From the NCBI RefSeq assembly GCF_018024495.1, contig NZ_CP071696.1, forward strand, positions 1,426,001 through 1,490,000: 64,000 nt of DNA, in the 5' to 3' direction. Shown piece by piece: positions 7,552 through 16,111 of the stretch. A program made the position numbers and the translations under genes. The notes under the pieces were generated by a model, which was given only the letters and a program-made list of their open reading frames with translations, had not been told where the DNA came from and did no database searches. Positions within the stretch are counted from its first letter, which is position 1; every line of letters begins with the position of its first letter. Source of the DNA: Agromyces archimandritae (GTDB lineage Bacteria; Actinomycetota; Actinomycetes; Actinomycetales; Microbacteriaceae).

Positions 7552-9014
7552 ACGCCGGGATCGGGTATGCGGCGATCGCCCTCGTCGCCGTCGCGACCGC
7601 CCTCATCGGCTTCTACGGGCTGCGGGTCTCGCGCACCACCGGCGACTTCTACGTCGCCAGCCGCACCGTCCGGCCCTGGTGGAACGCGTCGGCGATCGGC
7701 GGCGAATACCTCTCGGCGGCCTCGTTCCTCGGCATCGCCGGTCTCATCCTGCTGACCGGGGCGGATGCCATGTGGTTCCCCATCGGCTACACGGCCGGAT
7801 ACCTCATGCTGCTGCTCTTCGTCGCCGCGCCCCTCCGACGAAGCGGCGCCTACACGATCCCCGACTTCACCGAGGCCAGGCTCGGCTCGCGTCCGGCCCG
7901 CCTCGTCACCAGCGGCCTCGTCATCGTCATCGGCTGGTTCTACATCGTGCCGCAGCTGCAGGGCGCCGCCCTCACCGTGCGGATCGCGACCGGGCTGCCG
8001 TCGTGGGCCGGCTCCCTCGCCGTCGCCGTCATCGTCGCGATCGTCGTCGCCGCCGGCGGCATGCGATCCATCACCTTCGTGCAGGCGTTCCAGTTCTGGC
8101 TGAAGCTCAGCGCGCTCGCGGTGCCCGTCGTGTTCATCCTCATCGTCACCGGCACCGGCGGCGGGGCCGTGTCGCTTCCGCCCGCGCTCGCCTTCGCGCC
8201 CGAGGCCGGGCCGGCCGGCATGGACGTCTACCGCACCGTCTCGCTCATGGTCGCCCTGCTCCTCGGAACCCTCGGACTGCCGCACGTGCTCGTCCGCTTC
8301 TACACGAACCCCGACGGCGTCGCCGCCCGCCGCACCACCGTCATCGTCCTGTGCCTGCTGTCGGTGTTCTACCTCTTCCCCACCGCGTTCGGTCTCCTCG
8401 GCCGCGCGTTCGCACCCGACCTCGCCACCCCCGGCGACGCCGACGCCCTCACCCTGCTGCTGCCGGGGCGCCTCGTACCCGGGCCGTGGGGCGACCTGCT
8501 GACCGCGTTCGTCATCGCCGGCGCGTTCGGCGCGTTCCTGTCGACGTCTTCGGGGCTCGTGGTCTCGCTCGCCGGGGTCATCAGCCAGGACGTGCTCGGC
8601 GGATCCATCCGCGGATTCCGCATCGCCGCCGTCGCCAGCTCGCTCGTGCCGCTCGCCGTGTCGCTCGTGACGGAGTCGAGCGGGCTCGCCGCCGGCGTCG
8701 GCCTGGTGTTCGCGTTCACGGCATCCACCCTCGCGCCCGTGCTGATCCTCGGCATCTGGTGGCGGGGCCTCACCGCCCGCGGCGCGATCGCCGGCATGCT
8801 CACCGGGGGGTCGCTGTCGGGGCTCGCGATCCTCGCCGGCCCCGCGATCTGGGCGCACGCACCCGTGCTGCGCGGCTTCCTGGAGCAACCGGCGGCGTGG
8901 ACGGTGCCGCTGGCCGTGCTCGTGACCGTCGCCGTCTCGCGCGCCGACCCGCGCGGCGTGCCGCGGGGCGCGGACGCGTTCCTCGTGCGGGTACACGTGC
9001 CGGAGGCGCGGTAG
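7548..9014 (+). CDS. Sodium:solute symporter, second acetate-type paralogue
   Basis: 488 residues, about thirteen TM helices. It shares signature stretches with the actP-like protein at 2982 (GGEYLSAASFLGIAG, GTLGLPHVLVRFYTNP), so both descend from one family of monocarboxylate symporters. It is shorter and diverged, suggesting a different substrate. It is the last gene of the LytS-LytTR-DUF485-symporter operon, translationally coupled by a 4-nt ATGA overlap. Regulation by the adjacent two-component system is likely from context. Transcription probably ends in the inverted-repeat array at 9041-9330. Confidence 0.87.
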   Translation: MNAGIGYAAIALVAVATALIGFYGLRVSRTTGDFYVASRTVRPWWNASAIGGEYLSAASFLGIAGLILLTGADAMWFPIGYTAGYLMLLLFVAAPLRRSGAYTIPDFTEARLGSRPARLVTSGLVIVIGWFYIVPQLQGAALTVRIATGLPSWAGSLAVAVIVAIVVAAGGMRSITFVQAFQFWLKLSALAVPVVFILIVTGTGGGAVSLPPALAFAPEAGPAGMDVYRTVSLMVALLLGTLGLPHVLVRFYTNPDGVAARRTTVIVLCLLSVFYLFPTAFGLLGRAFAPDLATPGDADALTLLLPGRLVPGPWGDLLTAFVIAGAFGAFLSTSSGLVVSLAGVISQDVLGGSIRGFRIAAVASSLVPLAVSLVTESSGLAAGVGLVFAFTASTLAPVLILGIWWRGLTARGAIAGMLTGGSLSGLAILAGPAIWAHAPVLRGFLEQPAAWTVPLAVLVTVAVSRADPRGVPRGADAFLVRVHVPEAR

Positions 9015-9040
9015 GCGCCCCTTCCGCCCACTTCATGGGA

Positions 9041-9330
9041 GGGTCTCGATACGCTCGTTCCTCGCTACTCGACCGGCGAACTCCCGTCGGTCGAGTAGGC
9101 CGCCCGCGGCCGTATCGAGACCCGGTTCCGCCGAAGCCGGGTCTCGATACGCTCGTTCCTCGCTACTCGACCGGCGAACTCCCGTCGGTCGAGTAGGCCG
9201 CCCGCGGCCGTATCGAGACCCGGTTCCGCCGAAGCCGGGTCTCGATACGCTCGTTCCTCGCTACTCGACCGGCGAACTCCCGTCGGTCGAGTAGGCCGCC
9301 CGCGGCCGTATCGAGACCCGGTTCCGCCGG
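9041..9330. repeat. 98-bp tandem array of the GGTCTCGATACG palindrome family
   Basis: Three near-identical 98-bp units start at 9041, 9139 and 9237. Each unit has GGGTCTCGATACG and its inverse CGTATCGAGACCC as outer arms, and CTACTCGACCG/CGGTCGAGTAG as inner arms, so each can fold into a long hairpin. The array fills the gap between two convergent genes and could act as a bidirectional terminator. Relatives lie at 51983-52168. Confidence 0.9.
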
Positions 9331-9350
9331 ATGGAGCAGCTCTCGACGAA

Positions 9351-10361
9351 CTACTCGGCGAGCTCTTTCAGCGCTTCCTCCGCGCCCTTGTTCAGGGGCA
9401 CCGGGTCGGTCTGCTGCGCCGTCTCCGGGTCGAACTCGCCCGCGGAGGCGTGCACCTGCTCGAGGCGGTCGATGTTGCCCCAGATGGCGGTGTCGATACC
9501 GCACGCGGTCGCATCGTCCATGTCGTCGCGGACGAGGAGCATGTTCGGCACGATGATGGTCTTCACATCGCCGTCGAGCCCGTAGGTGTCGGCCGGGATC
9601 GTGCCCTCCTCGTAGACGGGGCTGAACTCGTGCATGCCGTCCAGCAGCGGGGTGATGTCGATGAACTCGACGCTGCCGGCGTCGGTGGTGAACAGTTCCG
9701 TGATGTTCGGCGTGGGCAGGCCGCCCGACCAGAAGATCGCGTCGATGTTGCCGTTGCGCAGGCCGTCGACGCTCGAGGAGAGGTCGAGGCGCTGTGCGGA
9801 GACGTCGGCGGCGGGGTCGAGGCCGGCGGCCTCGAGCAGGCGGTTCGCGATGACCTCGGTGCCCGACTTCGGCGAGCCGGTCGAAACCGTCTTGCCCTTC
9901 ATGTCCTCGACGCTCGCGATGCCGGCATCCTTGCGGACGATGACCTGCGTCGAGTTCGTGTGGATGCGGCCGAGGGCCGCGATCGGCTGCTCCTCGCTGA
10001 AGGAGCCGGTGCCCTGGATGGCGTCGGCGGCGGTGTCGGCGAGCGAGAACGCGATGTCGTAGTCGCCGGCGACCAGCTGCTCGATGTTCTGCACCGAGGC
10101 GCCGGTTTCGGCGGCGGTGACGCGTAGTTCGGTGTCGCTGGAGAGCAGGTCGGCGATCGCGCCGCCGAGCACGTAGTAGACGCCGGTCGAGTTGCCGGTC
10201 GCGATCGTCAGCTGCGCGGCGGGTGCGGTGCAGCCGTCGCCGGAGCCGGCCTCGGGGCTCTCGGCGGCCCGCTGCTGCTGCCCGCCGCAGCCGGTGAGGG
10301 CGAGGGCGGTGGCGAGCGCGGCGGCGGTGAAGCCGATCGCGCGTTTCGTGGTGGTGGTCAT
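9351..10361 (-). CDS. TAXI-family TRAP transporter solute-binding lipoprotein
   Basis: 336 residues. A lipoprotein signal ends at LALTGC (C25). The mature protein has TAXI-family hallmarks: LTIATGNSTGVYYVLGGAIA, AETGASVQNIEQL, and a C-terminal NITELF region. TAXI proteins deliver substrates such as glutamate/2-oxoglutarate-like acids to TRAP permeases; the ligand here is unknown. The ATG at 10361 overlaps the stop of the fused permease gene by 4 nt, so both are made from one mRNA. A related but damaged TAXI gene lies at 16108. Confidence 0.9.
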   Translation of the reverse strand: MTTTTKRAIGFTAAALATALALTGCGGQQQRAAESPEAGSGDGCTAPAAQLTIATGNSTGVYYVLGGAIADLLSSDTELRVTAAETGASVQNIEQLVAGDYDIAFSLADTAADAIQGTGSFSEEQPIAALGRIHTNSTQVIVRKDAGIASVEDMKGKTVSTGSPKSGTEVIANRLLEAAGLDPAADVSAQRLDLSSSVDGLRNGNIDAIFWSGGLPTPNITELFTTDAGSVEFIDITPLLDGMHEFSPVYEEGTIPADTYGLDGDVKTIIVPNMLLVRDDMDDATACGIDTAIWGNIDRLEQVHASAGEFDPETAQQTDPVPLNKGAEEALKELAE

Positions 10362-12622
10362 GCGCTGGTTCCTTCCTGGGATGTGATCGGTGCGTGCGGT
10401 GCAGGGTCTGGGTCGTTCCGGCCGAATCGGGTGCGGATGCCGTTCAGCAGCGCCGCGGCGACGAGGAACGCGAGGCCGGCGGCGATCGAGACGGGTTCGA
10501 GGTAGAGGCAGGCGATGGCGCCGACGAGCAGCAGCACGCGTTCGACCCAGGTGGCGCGGGCGAACACCCATCCACCGGTGGCGCCGGCGAGGGCTGCGAC
10601 CGCGACGACCGACACGGCCCCCGCCCAGAGCGTCGTCAGCAGATCGCCCTGCAGCAGCAGGCTGCCGCCGGCGGGCGTCAGGACGAAGGCGAGCGGGGCG
10701 AGGAAGGCGGGCAGGGTGTACTTCGTCGCCTGCCACATGGTGCGCATCGTGTCGCCGCCGGTGATCGCGGCCGAGGCGACGGCGGCGAGCGCGGTCGGCG
10801 GCGACACCTCGGAGAGCACGGCGTAGTAGAAGATGAACATCGCCGCTTCGGGGCGTTCGACGCCGAGGGTGATGAGGGCGGGCCCGATGATCACCCAGGA
10901 GATGATGAACGAGGCCGTCACCGGCACGGCGAGGCCGAGCAGGATGATCGCGACGGCGGCCAGCACGGCGGTGATCGCGAGGATCGCGCGCGGGTCGGAG
11001 GCGAGGGATTCGGCGACGCCGACGAGCATGCGGGCGAAGGTGAGGCCGACGCCGGTCTTGACGATGACGCTCGTGATGATGCCGGCGGCCGCGCAGACGG
11101 CGACGACGGGGATCGCCGAGCGGATGCCGGTGGACAGCGAGATGAAGAGTTCGCGGGCGTAGTCGGCGAGCGCCCGCCCGAGGGGCTGCGTGACGGCGTC
11201 GTCGTCGAGGGGGTCGCGGCGCGAGACGATCCGTTCGATGAGGCCGAAGACGGCGGCGACGCCGGTGGCGTACACGATCGCGCGGAACGGCGGCAGGCCG
11301 ACGGCGAGGAAGAAGACGATGACGCCGAGGGAGAGGAAGTGGTACCCGAAGCGCGCCAGCAGCCATCCGGTGCGTTTGCGGGGCATGTCGATGGCGTTGG
11401 CGCCGAAGCGGCGGGCGTCGATCTCGACGGCGATGAAGATGCCGACGTAGTAGAGGATGGTCGGCACGATCGCCCAGATCATGACGTCGAGGTACGACAC
11501 GGAGAGGTACTCGGCGATGATGAACGCGGCGGCGCCGAGCGTCGGCGGGGAGAGGATCGCGCCGATTCCGGCGGCGGCGAGCACCCCGCCGGCGGGGTTC
11601 GCCGGGTACCCGGCGCGCTTCAGCACCGGCCAGGCGAGGGAGCCGAGGGTGACGGCCGTCGCCGTGCCGGAGCCGGAGACGGTGCCGAGCAGGAACCCGC
11701 TGGTGACGACGGTGCGGCCGGCCGCCGACCGCGAGGAGCGGAACAGCGAGAACGAGAAGTCGATGAAGAAGCGGCCGGCGCCGGTGGCCTGCAGCACGGC
11801 GCCGTAGATGATGAACAGCACGATGTAGCTGGCCGCGACCGACAGGGGGGTGCCGTAGAAGCCGGACTGGTCGTTGAAGAAGCCGTTGATGATCTGGTCG
11901 AAGTCGACGCCGGCGTGGCTGATCGCCCAGTCCATCGGCAGGTAGCCGCCGTAGTAGGCGAAGGCGAAGAAGACGAGGCAGAAGATCGGCAGCACGAGGC
12001 CGGTGGTGCGGCGGGCGGCTTCGAGGATGAGGACGGTGAGGACGGTGCCGGCGACGATGTCGACGGTGCCGAGGGATCCCTGCCGGTCGAGGAAGGCGTT
12101 GAAGCCGCCGCCTCCGTCGCCGATCGCCACGGGCAGCAGCGGGTAGAAACAGACGAGGAAGCCGGCGATGGTGAGCGTCCAGTCCCACCAGGTGGGCTGT
12201 GTGGCCGCGCCCGGCTTCGAGCGGGCCCGGTAGAGCAGGAACGCGAGCGGCAGGGTGAGCCCGAGGAACACGATGAGCCAGTACTGCTGTCCCTGCCGCA
12301 GCGGGAAGAACACCTGGTAGAGCACGAAGACGGTGACTGCGAAGCAGTACGCGGTGACGATGAGGTCGAGGCGTCGCGGCAGGCGGCGTGCGGCGCGCTC
12401 CTCGTCGAACTCGGCGATGAGGTCGTCGGTGCTGCGCTCGGCGGTTCCGGGGGCGGTCGCGGTGGCGGTGGCGGATGCGTCGGGGGTGGTGGACGCGCCG
12501 GGCCGGGTGGATGCGCCGGGCGGCTCCGATGCGCCGCCCCCGGCTCGCCGTTCGGGCGCAGGCGGCTCAGGGGGCGGCGCGGCTTCGGCTCGGGCGATAC
12601 CGGTGACTCCATCGTCTGGCAT
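10358..12622 (-). CDS. TRAP transporter fused permease (DctQ-DctM)
   Basis: 754 residues, the usual size for the fused small plus large TRAP permease. Residues 1-75 are a disordered Pro/Ala/Ser extension. The Q-like four-helix part spans about 85-230, and the M part with about twelve helices follows (SGSGTATAVTLGS, ILSPPTLGAAAFIIAEY, VPVTASFIISW). It couples Na+ gradients to uptake of the ligand bound by the TAXI protein. The ATG at 12622 is 6 nt from a TATCGT -10, implying a leaderless transcript. Confidence 0.92.
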   Translation of the reverse strand: MPDDGVTGIARAEAAPPPEPPAPERRAGGGASEPPGASTRPGASTTPDASATATATAPGTAERSTDDLIAEFDEERAARRLPRRLDLIVTAYCFAVTVFVLYQVFFPLRQGQQYWLIVFLGLTLPLAFLLYRARSKPGAATQPTWWDWTLTIAGFLVCFYPLLPVAIGDGGGGFNAFLDRQGSLGTVDIVAGTVLTVLILEAARRTTGLVLPIFCLVFFAFAYYGGYLPMDWAISHAGVDFDQIINGFFNDQSGFYGTPLSVAASYIVLFIIYGAVLQATGAGRFFIDFSFSLFRSSRSAAGRTVVTSGFLLGTVSGSGTATAVTLGSLAWPVLKRAGYPANPAGGVLAAAGIGAILSPPTLGAAAFIIAEYLSVSYLDVMIWAIVPTILYYVGIFIAVEIDARRFGANAIDMPRKRTGWLLARFGYHFLSLGVIVFFLAVGLPPFRAIVYATGVAAVFGLIERIVSRRDPLDDDAVTQPLGRALADYARELFISLSTGIRSAIPVVAVCAAAGIITSVIVKTGVGLTFARMLVGVAESLASDPRAILAITAVLAAVAIILLGLAVPVTASFIISWVIIGPALITLGVERPEAAMFIFYYAVLSEVSPPTALAAVASAAITGGDTMRTMWQATKYTLPAFLAPLAFVLTPAGGSLLLQGDLLTTLWAGAVSVVAVAALAGATGGWVFARATWVERVLLLVGAIACLYLEPVSIAAGLAFLVAAALLNGIRTRFGRNDPDPAPHAPITSQEGTSA

Positions 12623-12628
12623 GCCGCC

Positions 12629-12634
12629 ACGATA
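12629..12634 (-). promoter_or_regulatory. -10 element of the TRAP operon
   Basis: TATCGT on the minus strand ends 6 nt before the ATG at 12622. Transcription would start at or next to the start codon. No convincing -35 is seen. Confidence 0.45.
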
Positions 12635-12868
12635 TGGGCCGCGCGCGGCTCACCCCCGGTTTCTTTGCACGATCTTGAGGTTCGAGTAACCCCATGGCCT
12701 TGGATGATTCCGCTGAGCGTCGAAGGATACTGACGGAGCATGCGATGGAGAATCTTCATAAATTCTGTATGTTTGCCGAATGTTCTTCATACATTCGCAA
12801 TACGGTTGCGTCATGTTCCCTGAATCACGATGCTGGACGGCAACGGAGCCAGAAAAGGAGATCTCGTC
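12635..12868. other. AT-richer intergenic segment at a composition boundary
   Basis: About 230 bp noticeably richer in A/T than its surroundings, with runs such as CTTCATAAATTCTG. It holds an imperfect inverted repeat GAATGT/ACATTC near 12779-12797. A promoter for the secreted-protein gene at 12869 should lie here. Base use changes sharply at about 12.66 kb, which suggests foreign DNA from here to about 13.83 kb. Confidence 0.5.
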
Positions 12869-13510
12869 ATGATCCTCAAGGTGCCTAAGGCGCGATTCAT
12901 GACCACGTCCGCCCTCGTTGCGGTTCTTCTCGTCTTCGCGCCCGTGACTTCGGCCGCTCACGCCGAAGACGGCTCGATCAACGGCTGGGACAAGGACCTG
13001 TTCATCGCGGCAGCCGTCGAGGTGGGAGGCCTCACTGACGACAAAGCTGAGGAGGTCTGGGGCGACGAGCGTCTCATGTCTGCGGTAGGTGTTCAGTCCG
13101 AGACCGTCACGACGAAGACCGAGCGTGCACCGACCGCCGGTGACCTCGGGGAGAGTGCCGAGCACGGGTTCGTGCCGCTCACAATGATGAATACCGTGCA
13201 CGATCGAACCGTCACAAACATCTTCGGCCATGTTGTGCGTCAGCTCATCGTCTACAAGGACTTCGCGTGCGGCAGCGACTCGTTCCGAGTCCTCAGCACC
13301 TCCTATTCAGTGGACGCTAACTCGACCATCGGCGAGTCCTTCACTGGCCTTGCTGGATCTCAGGACTACTTCAATGGCGCCCGGACGTCGCACACGACCT
13401 TCCGAAATGCGCATTTCCAGAACCTTCTTGTCCCTGGCTCATCGAATCTTTGGGTCGAGATCACGGTTACTTCGGGCTGTGGCGTCACCAAGAGCGCTGG
13501 TGGGCAGTAG
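12869..13510 (+). CDS. Secreted protein of unknown function
   Basis: 213 residues. The start is the ATG at 12869, preceded by AAAAGGAG at good spacing, rather than an ATG 13 codons upstream. A signal peptide (ARFMTTSALVAVLLVFAPVT) probably ends after SAAHA. The mature part is polar, with two cysteines (DFACGSD and TSGCGV) that could pair, and no family I recognise. Codon use is less GC-biased than neighbours, pointing to transfer. A small membrane protein follows 63 nt downstream, and the two may form a secreted-effector/membrane-partner pair. Confidence 0.7.
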   Translation: MILKVPKARFMTTSALVAVLLVFAPVTSAAHAEDGSINGWDKDLFIAAAVEVGGLTDDKAEEVWGDERLMSAVGVQSETVTTKTERAPTAGDLGESAEHGFVPLTMMNTVHDRTVTNIFGHVVRQLIVYKDFACGSDSFRVLSTSYSVDANSTIGESFTGLAGSQDYFNGARTSHTTFRNAHFQNLLVPGSSNLWVEITVTSGCGVTKSAGGQ

Positions 13511-13573
13511 CCTGATCAGGTCAGTCCGAGACTTCTCGGTCGCAGCAGAGATAATCAACTGAGGAGGTATGGC

Positions 13574-13831
13574 ATGAACGCTAAGATCGCTGCCCTATGG
13601 GCCGGAACAGCTGCCGTGTTTGTCCTCGGGATGGCAGCGCTCCTCATCCTGGCCGCGCTCACCGCCCGACCCCTTCACCTGGGGGCCCTCGTCGCTCTGA
13701 TCGTTTTCTGCGTTGCCATGTCAGCCATGCTAGTTTTCGCCGCGGTCAGGCGGCGGAGCACCTCAGGCCGCATAGACCTGAATCACGCTGGCTCAGGTGA
13801 TGCGGAGCAAAGGCGTAAACCGAAGAGCTGA
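13574..13831 (+). CDS. Small two-helix membrane protein
   Basis: 85 residues. Helices at about 7-30 and 37-61 are followed by a basic, hydrophilic tail (RRRSTSGRIDLNHAGSG). A textbook ribosome binding site, GAGGAGG, sits 6 nt before the ATG, unlike the many leaderless native genes nearby. It shares the lower-GC composition of the preceding secreted-protein gene and is probably in the same transcript. Function unknown. Confidence 0.65.
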   Translation: MNAKIAALWAGTAAVFVLGMAALLILAALTARPLHLGALVALIVFCVAMSAMLVFAAVRRRSTSGRIDLNHAGSGDAEQRRKPKS

Positions 13832-13845
13832 ATCAACCGGCACGG

Positions 13846-13872
13846 GTGGATGCCGTGGCCCCCGGCATCCAC
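13846..13872. terminator. Stem-loop after the small-gene pair
   Basis: GTGGATGCC (13846-13854), nine-base loop, then GGCATCCAC (13864-13872). It lies 14 nt after the stop at 13831 and before the next promoter. No T-run. Confidence 0.5.
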
Positions 13873-13924
13873 TCGGGGCACCACCGGGGGCCACGCCGGT
13901 GTGCCACGGCATCCGCTCGCGCCC

Positions 13925-13930
13925 TATGCT
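13925..13930 (+). promoter_or_regulatory. -10 element of the OmpR-type operon
   Basis: TATGCT is followed by 7 nt and the ATG at 13938, predicting a leaderless mRNA. It supports this start over an in-frame ATG four codons upstream. Confidence 0.5.
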
Positions 13931-13937
13931 TGCCGCC

Positions 13938-14591
13938 ATGCGCGTGCTCATCGCCGAGGACGACGACTCCGTCGCCGCAGCCCTCACGGGCGTGCTCGAG
14001 CGCGCCGGGCACCGGGTGGCCCGCACCGCCCGCGGCGGCGACGTGCTGCTCGCCCACCAGCGCGCCGAACTCGTCATGCTCGACCTCGGCCTCGAAGACA
14101 CCGACGGCTTCGAGGTGCTGCGCAGGCTCCGGATGGTCAGCGAGGTGCCCGTGCTCGTCGTCACCGCCCGCGGTGACGAACGATCCACCGTGCGGGCGCT
14201 GCGCCTCGGCGCCGACGACTACCTCGTGAAGCCGGTGCGCGTGCGCGAGCTGCTCGCCCGCATGGAGGTCGCCGTGCGGCGCAGGCCCGGCCCCGACCGC
14301 CCCGAAGCCGTGCACGCCGGACCCCTGGAGGTCGAGCTGCGCGCCCGGCGTGCGAGCGTCGACGGCGCAGAGCTGCCCCTCACCCGCACCGAGTTCGAGG
14401 TGCTCGCCGCGCTCGCGGCCCGCGTCGGGGCCGCCGTCAGCCGCGAGCAGATCCTCGACGAGGTGTGGGGCGACGCGTACGCGGCCAGTTCCCGCGCGTT
14501 CGACGTGCACCTCGCCCAGCTCCGGCAGAAGCTGCCGGGCGGCCTCATCACCACGATCCGCGGGTACGGGTACCGCCTCGAGGCCGGCTGA
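13938..14591 (+). CDS. OmpR/PhoB-family response regulator
   Basis: 217 residues. Receiver domain with EDDD at 7-10, phospho-acceptor in LVMLDLGLEDTDGFE (about D50) and K in DYLVKPVRV; a winged-helix DNA-binding domain follows, with LTRTEFEVLAALAAR and RGYGYRLEAG. Start ATG 13938 follows a TATGCT -10. The stop overlaps the ATG of the kinase at 14591, and the third gene is a TAXI binding protein. This matches the TctD/TctE logic of two-component control of carboxylate uptake. Confidence 0.88.
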   Translation: MRVLIAEDDDSVAAALTGVLERAGHRVARTARGGDVLLAHQRAELVMLDLGLEDTDGFEVLRRLRMVSEVPVLVVTARGDERSTVRALRLGADDYLVKPVRVRELLARMEVAVRRRPGPDRPEAVHAGPLEVELRARRASVDGAELPLTRTEFEVLAALAARVGAAVSREQILDEVWGDAYAASSRAFDVHLAQLRQKLPGGLITTIRGYGYRLEAG

Positions 14592-16111
14592 TGCTCACCC
14601 GGGTGCTGCTGCCGATCCTGCTCGTCGGGGTCGTCGCGGTGCTCGCGCTCGTGCTGCCTGCCGGCGAGGCCCTCGCGGCCGCCCGCACCCAGCAGCTCAC
14701 GATCACCCGTTCGGCGGCGCTCGGGCATCTCGTGCAGCTGGCCGAGGGGTCGATCGCGACCGGCGACCGCTCGGGGCTGACCGCCTACCTGGACCGCTTC
14801 CGCGAGGTCACGGGCGAACACGTGCTGGTGGTGGATGCTGCGGGCACCGTCATCGCCGGCGACCTCGACCCGCACCGCGCCGACGTCGACCGGCATGTGC
14901 AGGCCGCCGTGCGGGCGCTGCCGCAGCGCACCCTGCCGACGCTCCGGCCCTGGTCGAGCCCGGTCGCGCTCATCTCCGAACCCGTGCCCGGTGTCGGCGA
15001 GTCGAGCCTCGGCGCCGTCGTCCTCGAAGCCGATGCGAGCCGGGCGACCGGCGACATCGGCGCGCAGTGGCTCGTGCTCGCCGGAGCCGCTGCCACCCTG
15101 CTCGCAGGCCTCGCCCTGCTCGCGCACCGCTTCGCGCACTGGGTGCTGCGCCCCGTCAAAGCCCTCGACGACGCCGCGAACGCCTTCGCCGAACGCCGCG
15201 ACCTGATGCCCCTCGCCCAGGCCGGCCCGCCCGAGCTCCGCCGCCTCGAGGCGAGCTTCACACGCATGGCCGGCGGCATGCACGACACCCTCGAGCAGCA
15301 GCGGGCCCTCGTCGCCGACGCCTCGCATCAGCTGCGGAATCCGCTCGCGGCGATCCGGCTGCGCGTGGATGCCGTGCGCGAGGCCCCGGTCGGAACCGGG
15401 ACTGGGGGCGACGCGCCGGGAGCCGTCTCGGGCGATGTCTCGGCGGCTGCGAGCGGCTCCTCGGGCCCTGGGGGCGCCGCGGACGAGCTCGCGCTCATCG
15501 ACGCCGACCTCGACCGCCTCGAACGCACCGTGGATCGCATGCTCGCCCTCGCCAACGCCGAGCATCGCGCGACCGCCGAGGCGAGCGGATCCCGCACCGG
15601 CTTCGCCCGCGACTCCCGCCGCGACCACACCGTGCCGTCGGCGGCGGCGCTCGCCGAACCCTTCCGGGCGCTCATGGACGCCGCCGACCAGCACCTCGTC
15701 GTCACCGGCGCGGAGGAGCTGCGCCTCGCCTGCCGCCGCAGCGACCTCGAGGAGATCGTCGCGACCGTGCTCGACAACACCCGCAAGTACGCGGGGGCGG
15801 GTGCGACCGTGCGGGTGCGGCTCGCGCGCTCGGGTGCGGATGCCGGCCCTCCCGGCAGCGAATCGTTCGCCGCCGCGGCGGGCACCGCCGTGCTCGAGAT
15901 CGCCGACGACGGGCCGGGCCTCGGCGACGAGGAGCTCGCCCGCGTCGGCGCCCGCTTCTGGCGGGCCTCGCAGCACCGCCAGGTGCCAGGCACCGGCCTC
16001 GGTCTCGCGATCGTCGGCGAACTCGTGCGCGCGAACGCCGGCCGCCTCACCATCGACCGCGCCCCCGAAGGGGGCCTCCGCGTGCGCGCCGAGTTCGGGG
16101 TGCTCGCATGA
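14591..16111 (+). CDS. Sensor histidine kinase of the OmpR-type system
   Basis: 506 residues. TM helix 1 (about 3-30), extracytoplasmic sensor (about 35-155), TM helix 2 (about 158-178), then HAMP (RPVKALDDAANAFAERRDL), HisKA with phospho-acceptor in LVADASHQLRNPL, and HATPase with DNTRKYAG, ADDGPGL and GTGLGLAIV. The dimerisation region contains a Gly/Ser/Ala insertion (about 265-295) not usual for the family. Coupled to both neighbours by overlapping start and stop codons. It likely senses the same solute class as the TAXI protein that follows. Confidence 0.88.
   Translation: MLTRVLLPILLVGVVAVLALVLPAGEALAAARTQQLTITRSAALGHLVQLAEGSIATGDRSGLTAYLDRFREVTGEHVLVVDAAGTVIAGDLDPHRADVDRHVQAAVRALPQRTLPTLRPWSSPVALISEPVPGVGESSLGAVVLEADASRATGDIGAQWLVLAGAAATLLAGLALLAHRFAHWVLRPVKALDDAANAFAERRDLMPLAQAGPPELRRLEASFTRMAGGMHDTLEQQRALVADASHQLRNPLAAIRLRVDAVREAPVGTGTGGDAPGAVSGDVSAAASGSSGPGGAADELALIDADLDRLERTVDRMLALANAEHRATAEASGSRTGFARDSRRDHTVPSAAALAEPFRALMDAADQHLVVTGAEELRLACRRSDLEEIVATVLDNTRKYAGAGATVRVRLARSGADAGPPGSESFAAAAGTAVLEIADDGPGLGDEELARVGARFWRASQHRQVPGTGLGLAIVGELVRANAGRLTIDRAPEGGLRVRAEFGVLA

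Noticed and set aside
9041..9330. CRISPR-like array (three regular 98-bp units)
   Set aside because: Spacers are as conserved as the repeats, units are self-complementary throughout, and no cas genes are present.
12653..13232. A leftward frame of about 190 codons across the secreted-protein gene
   Set aside because: It lacks a ribosome binding site and domain sense, whereas the rightward frame has a strong Shine-Dalgarno sequence and a signal peptide.
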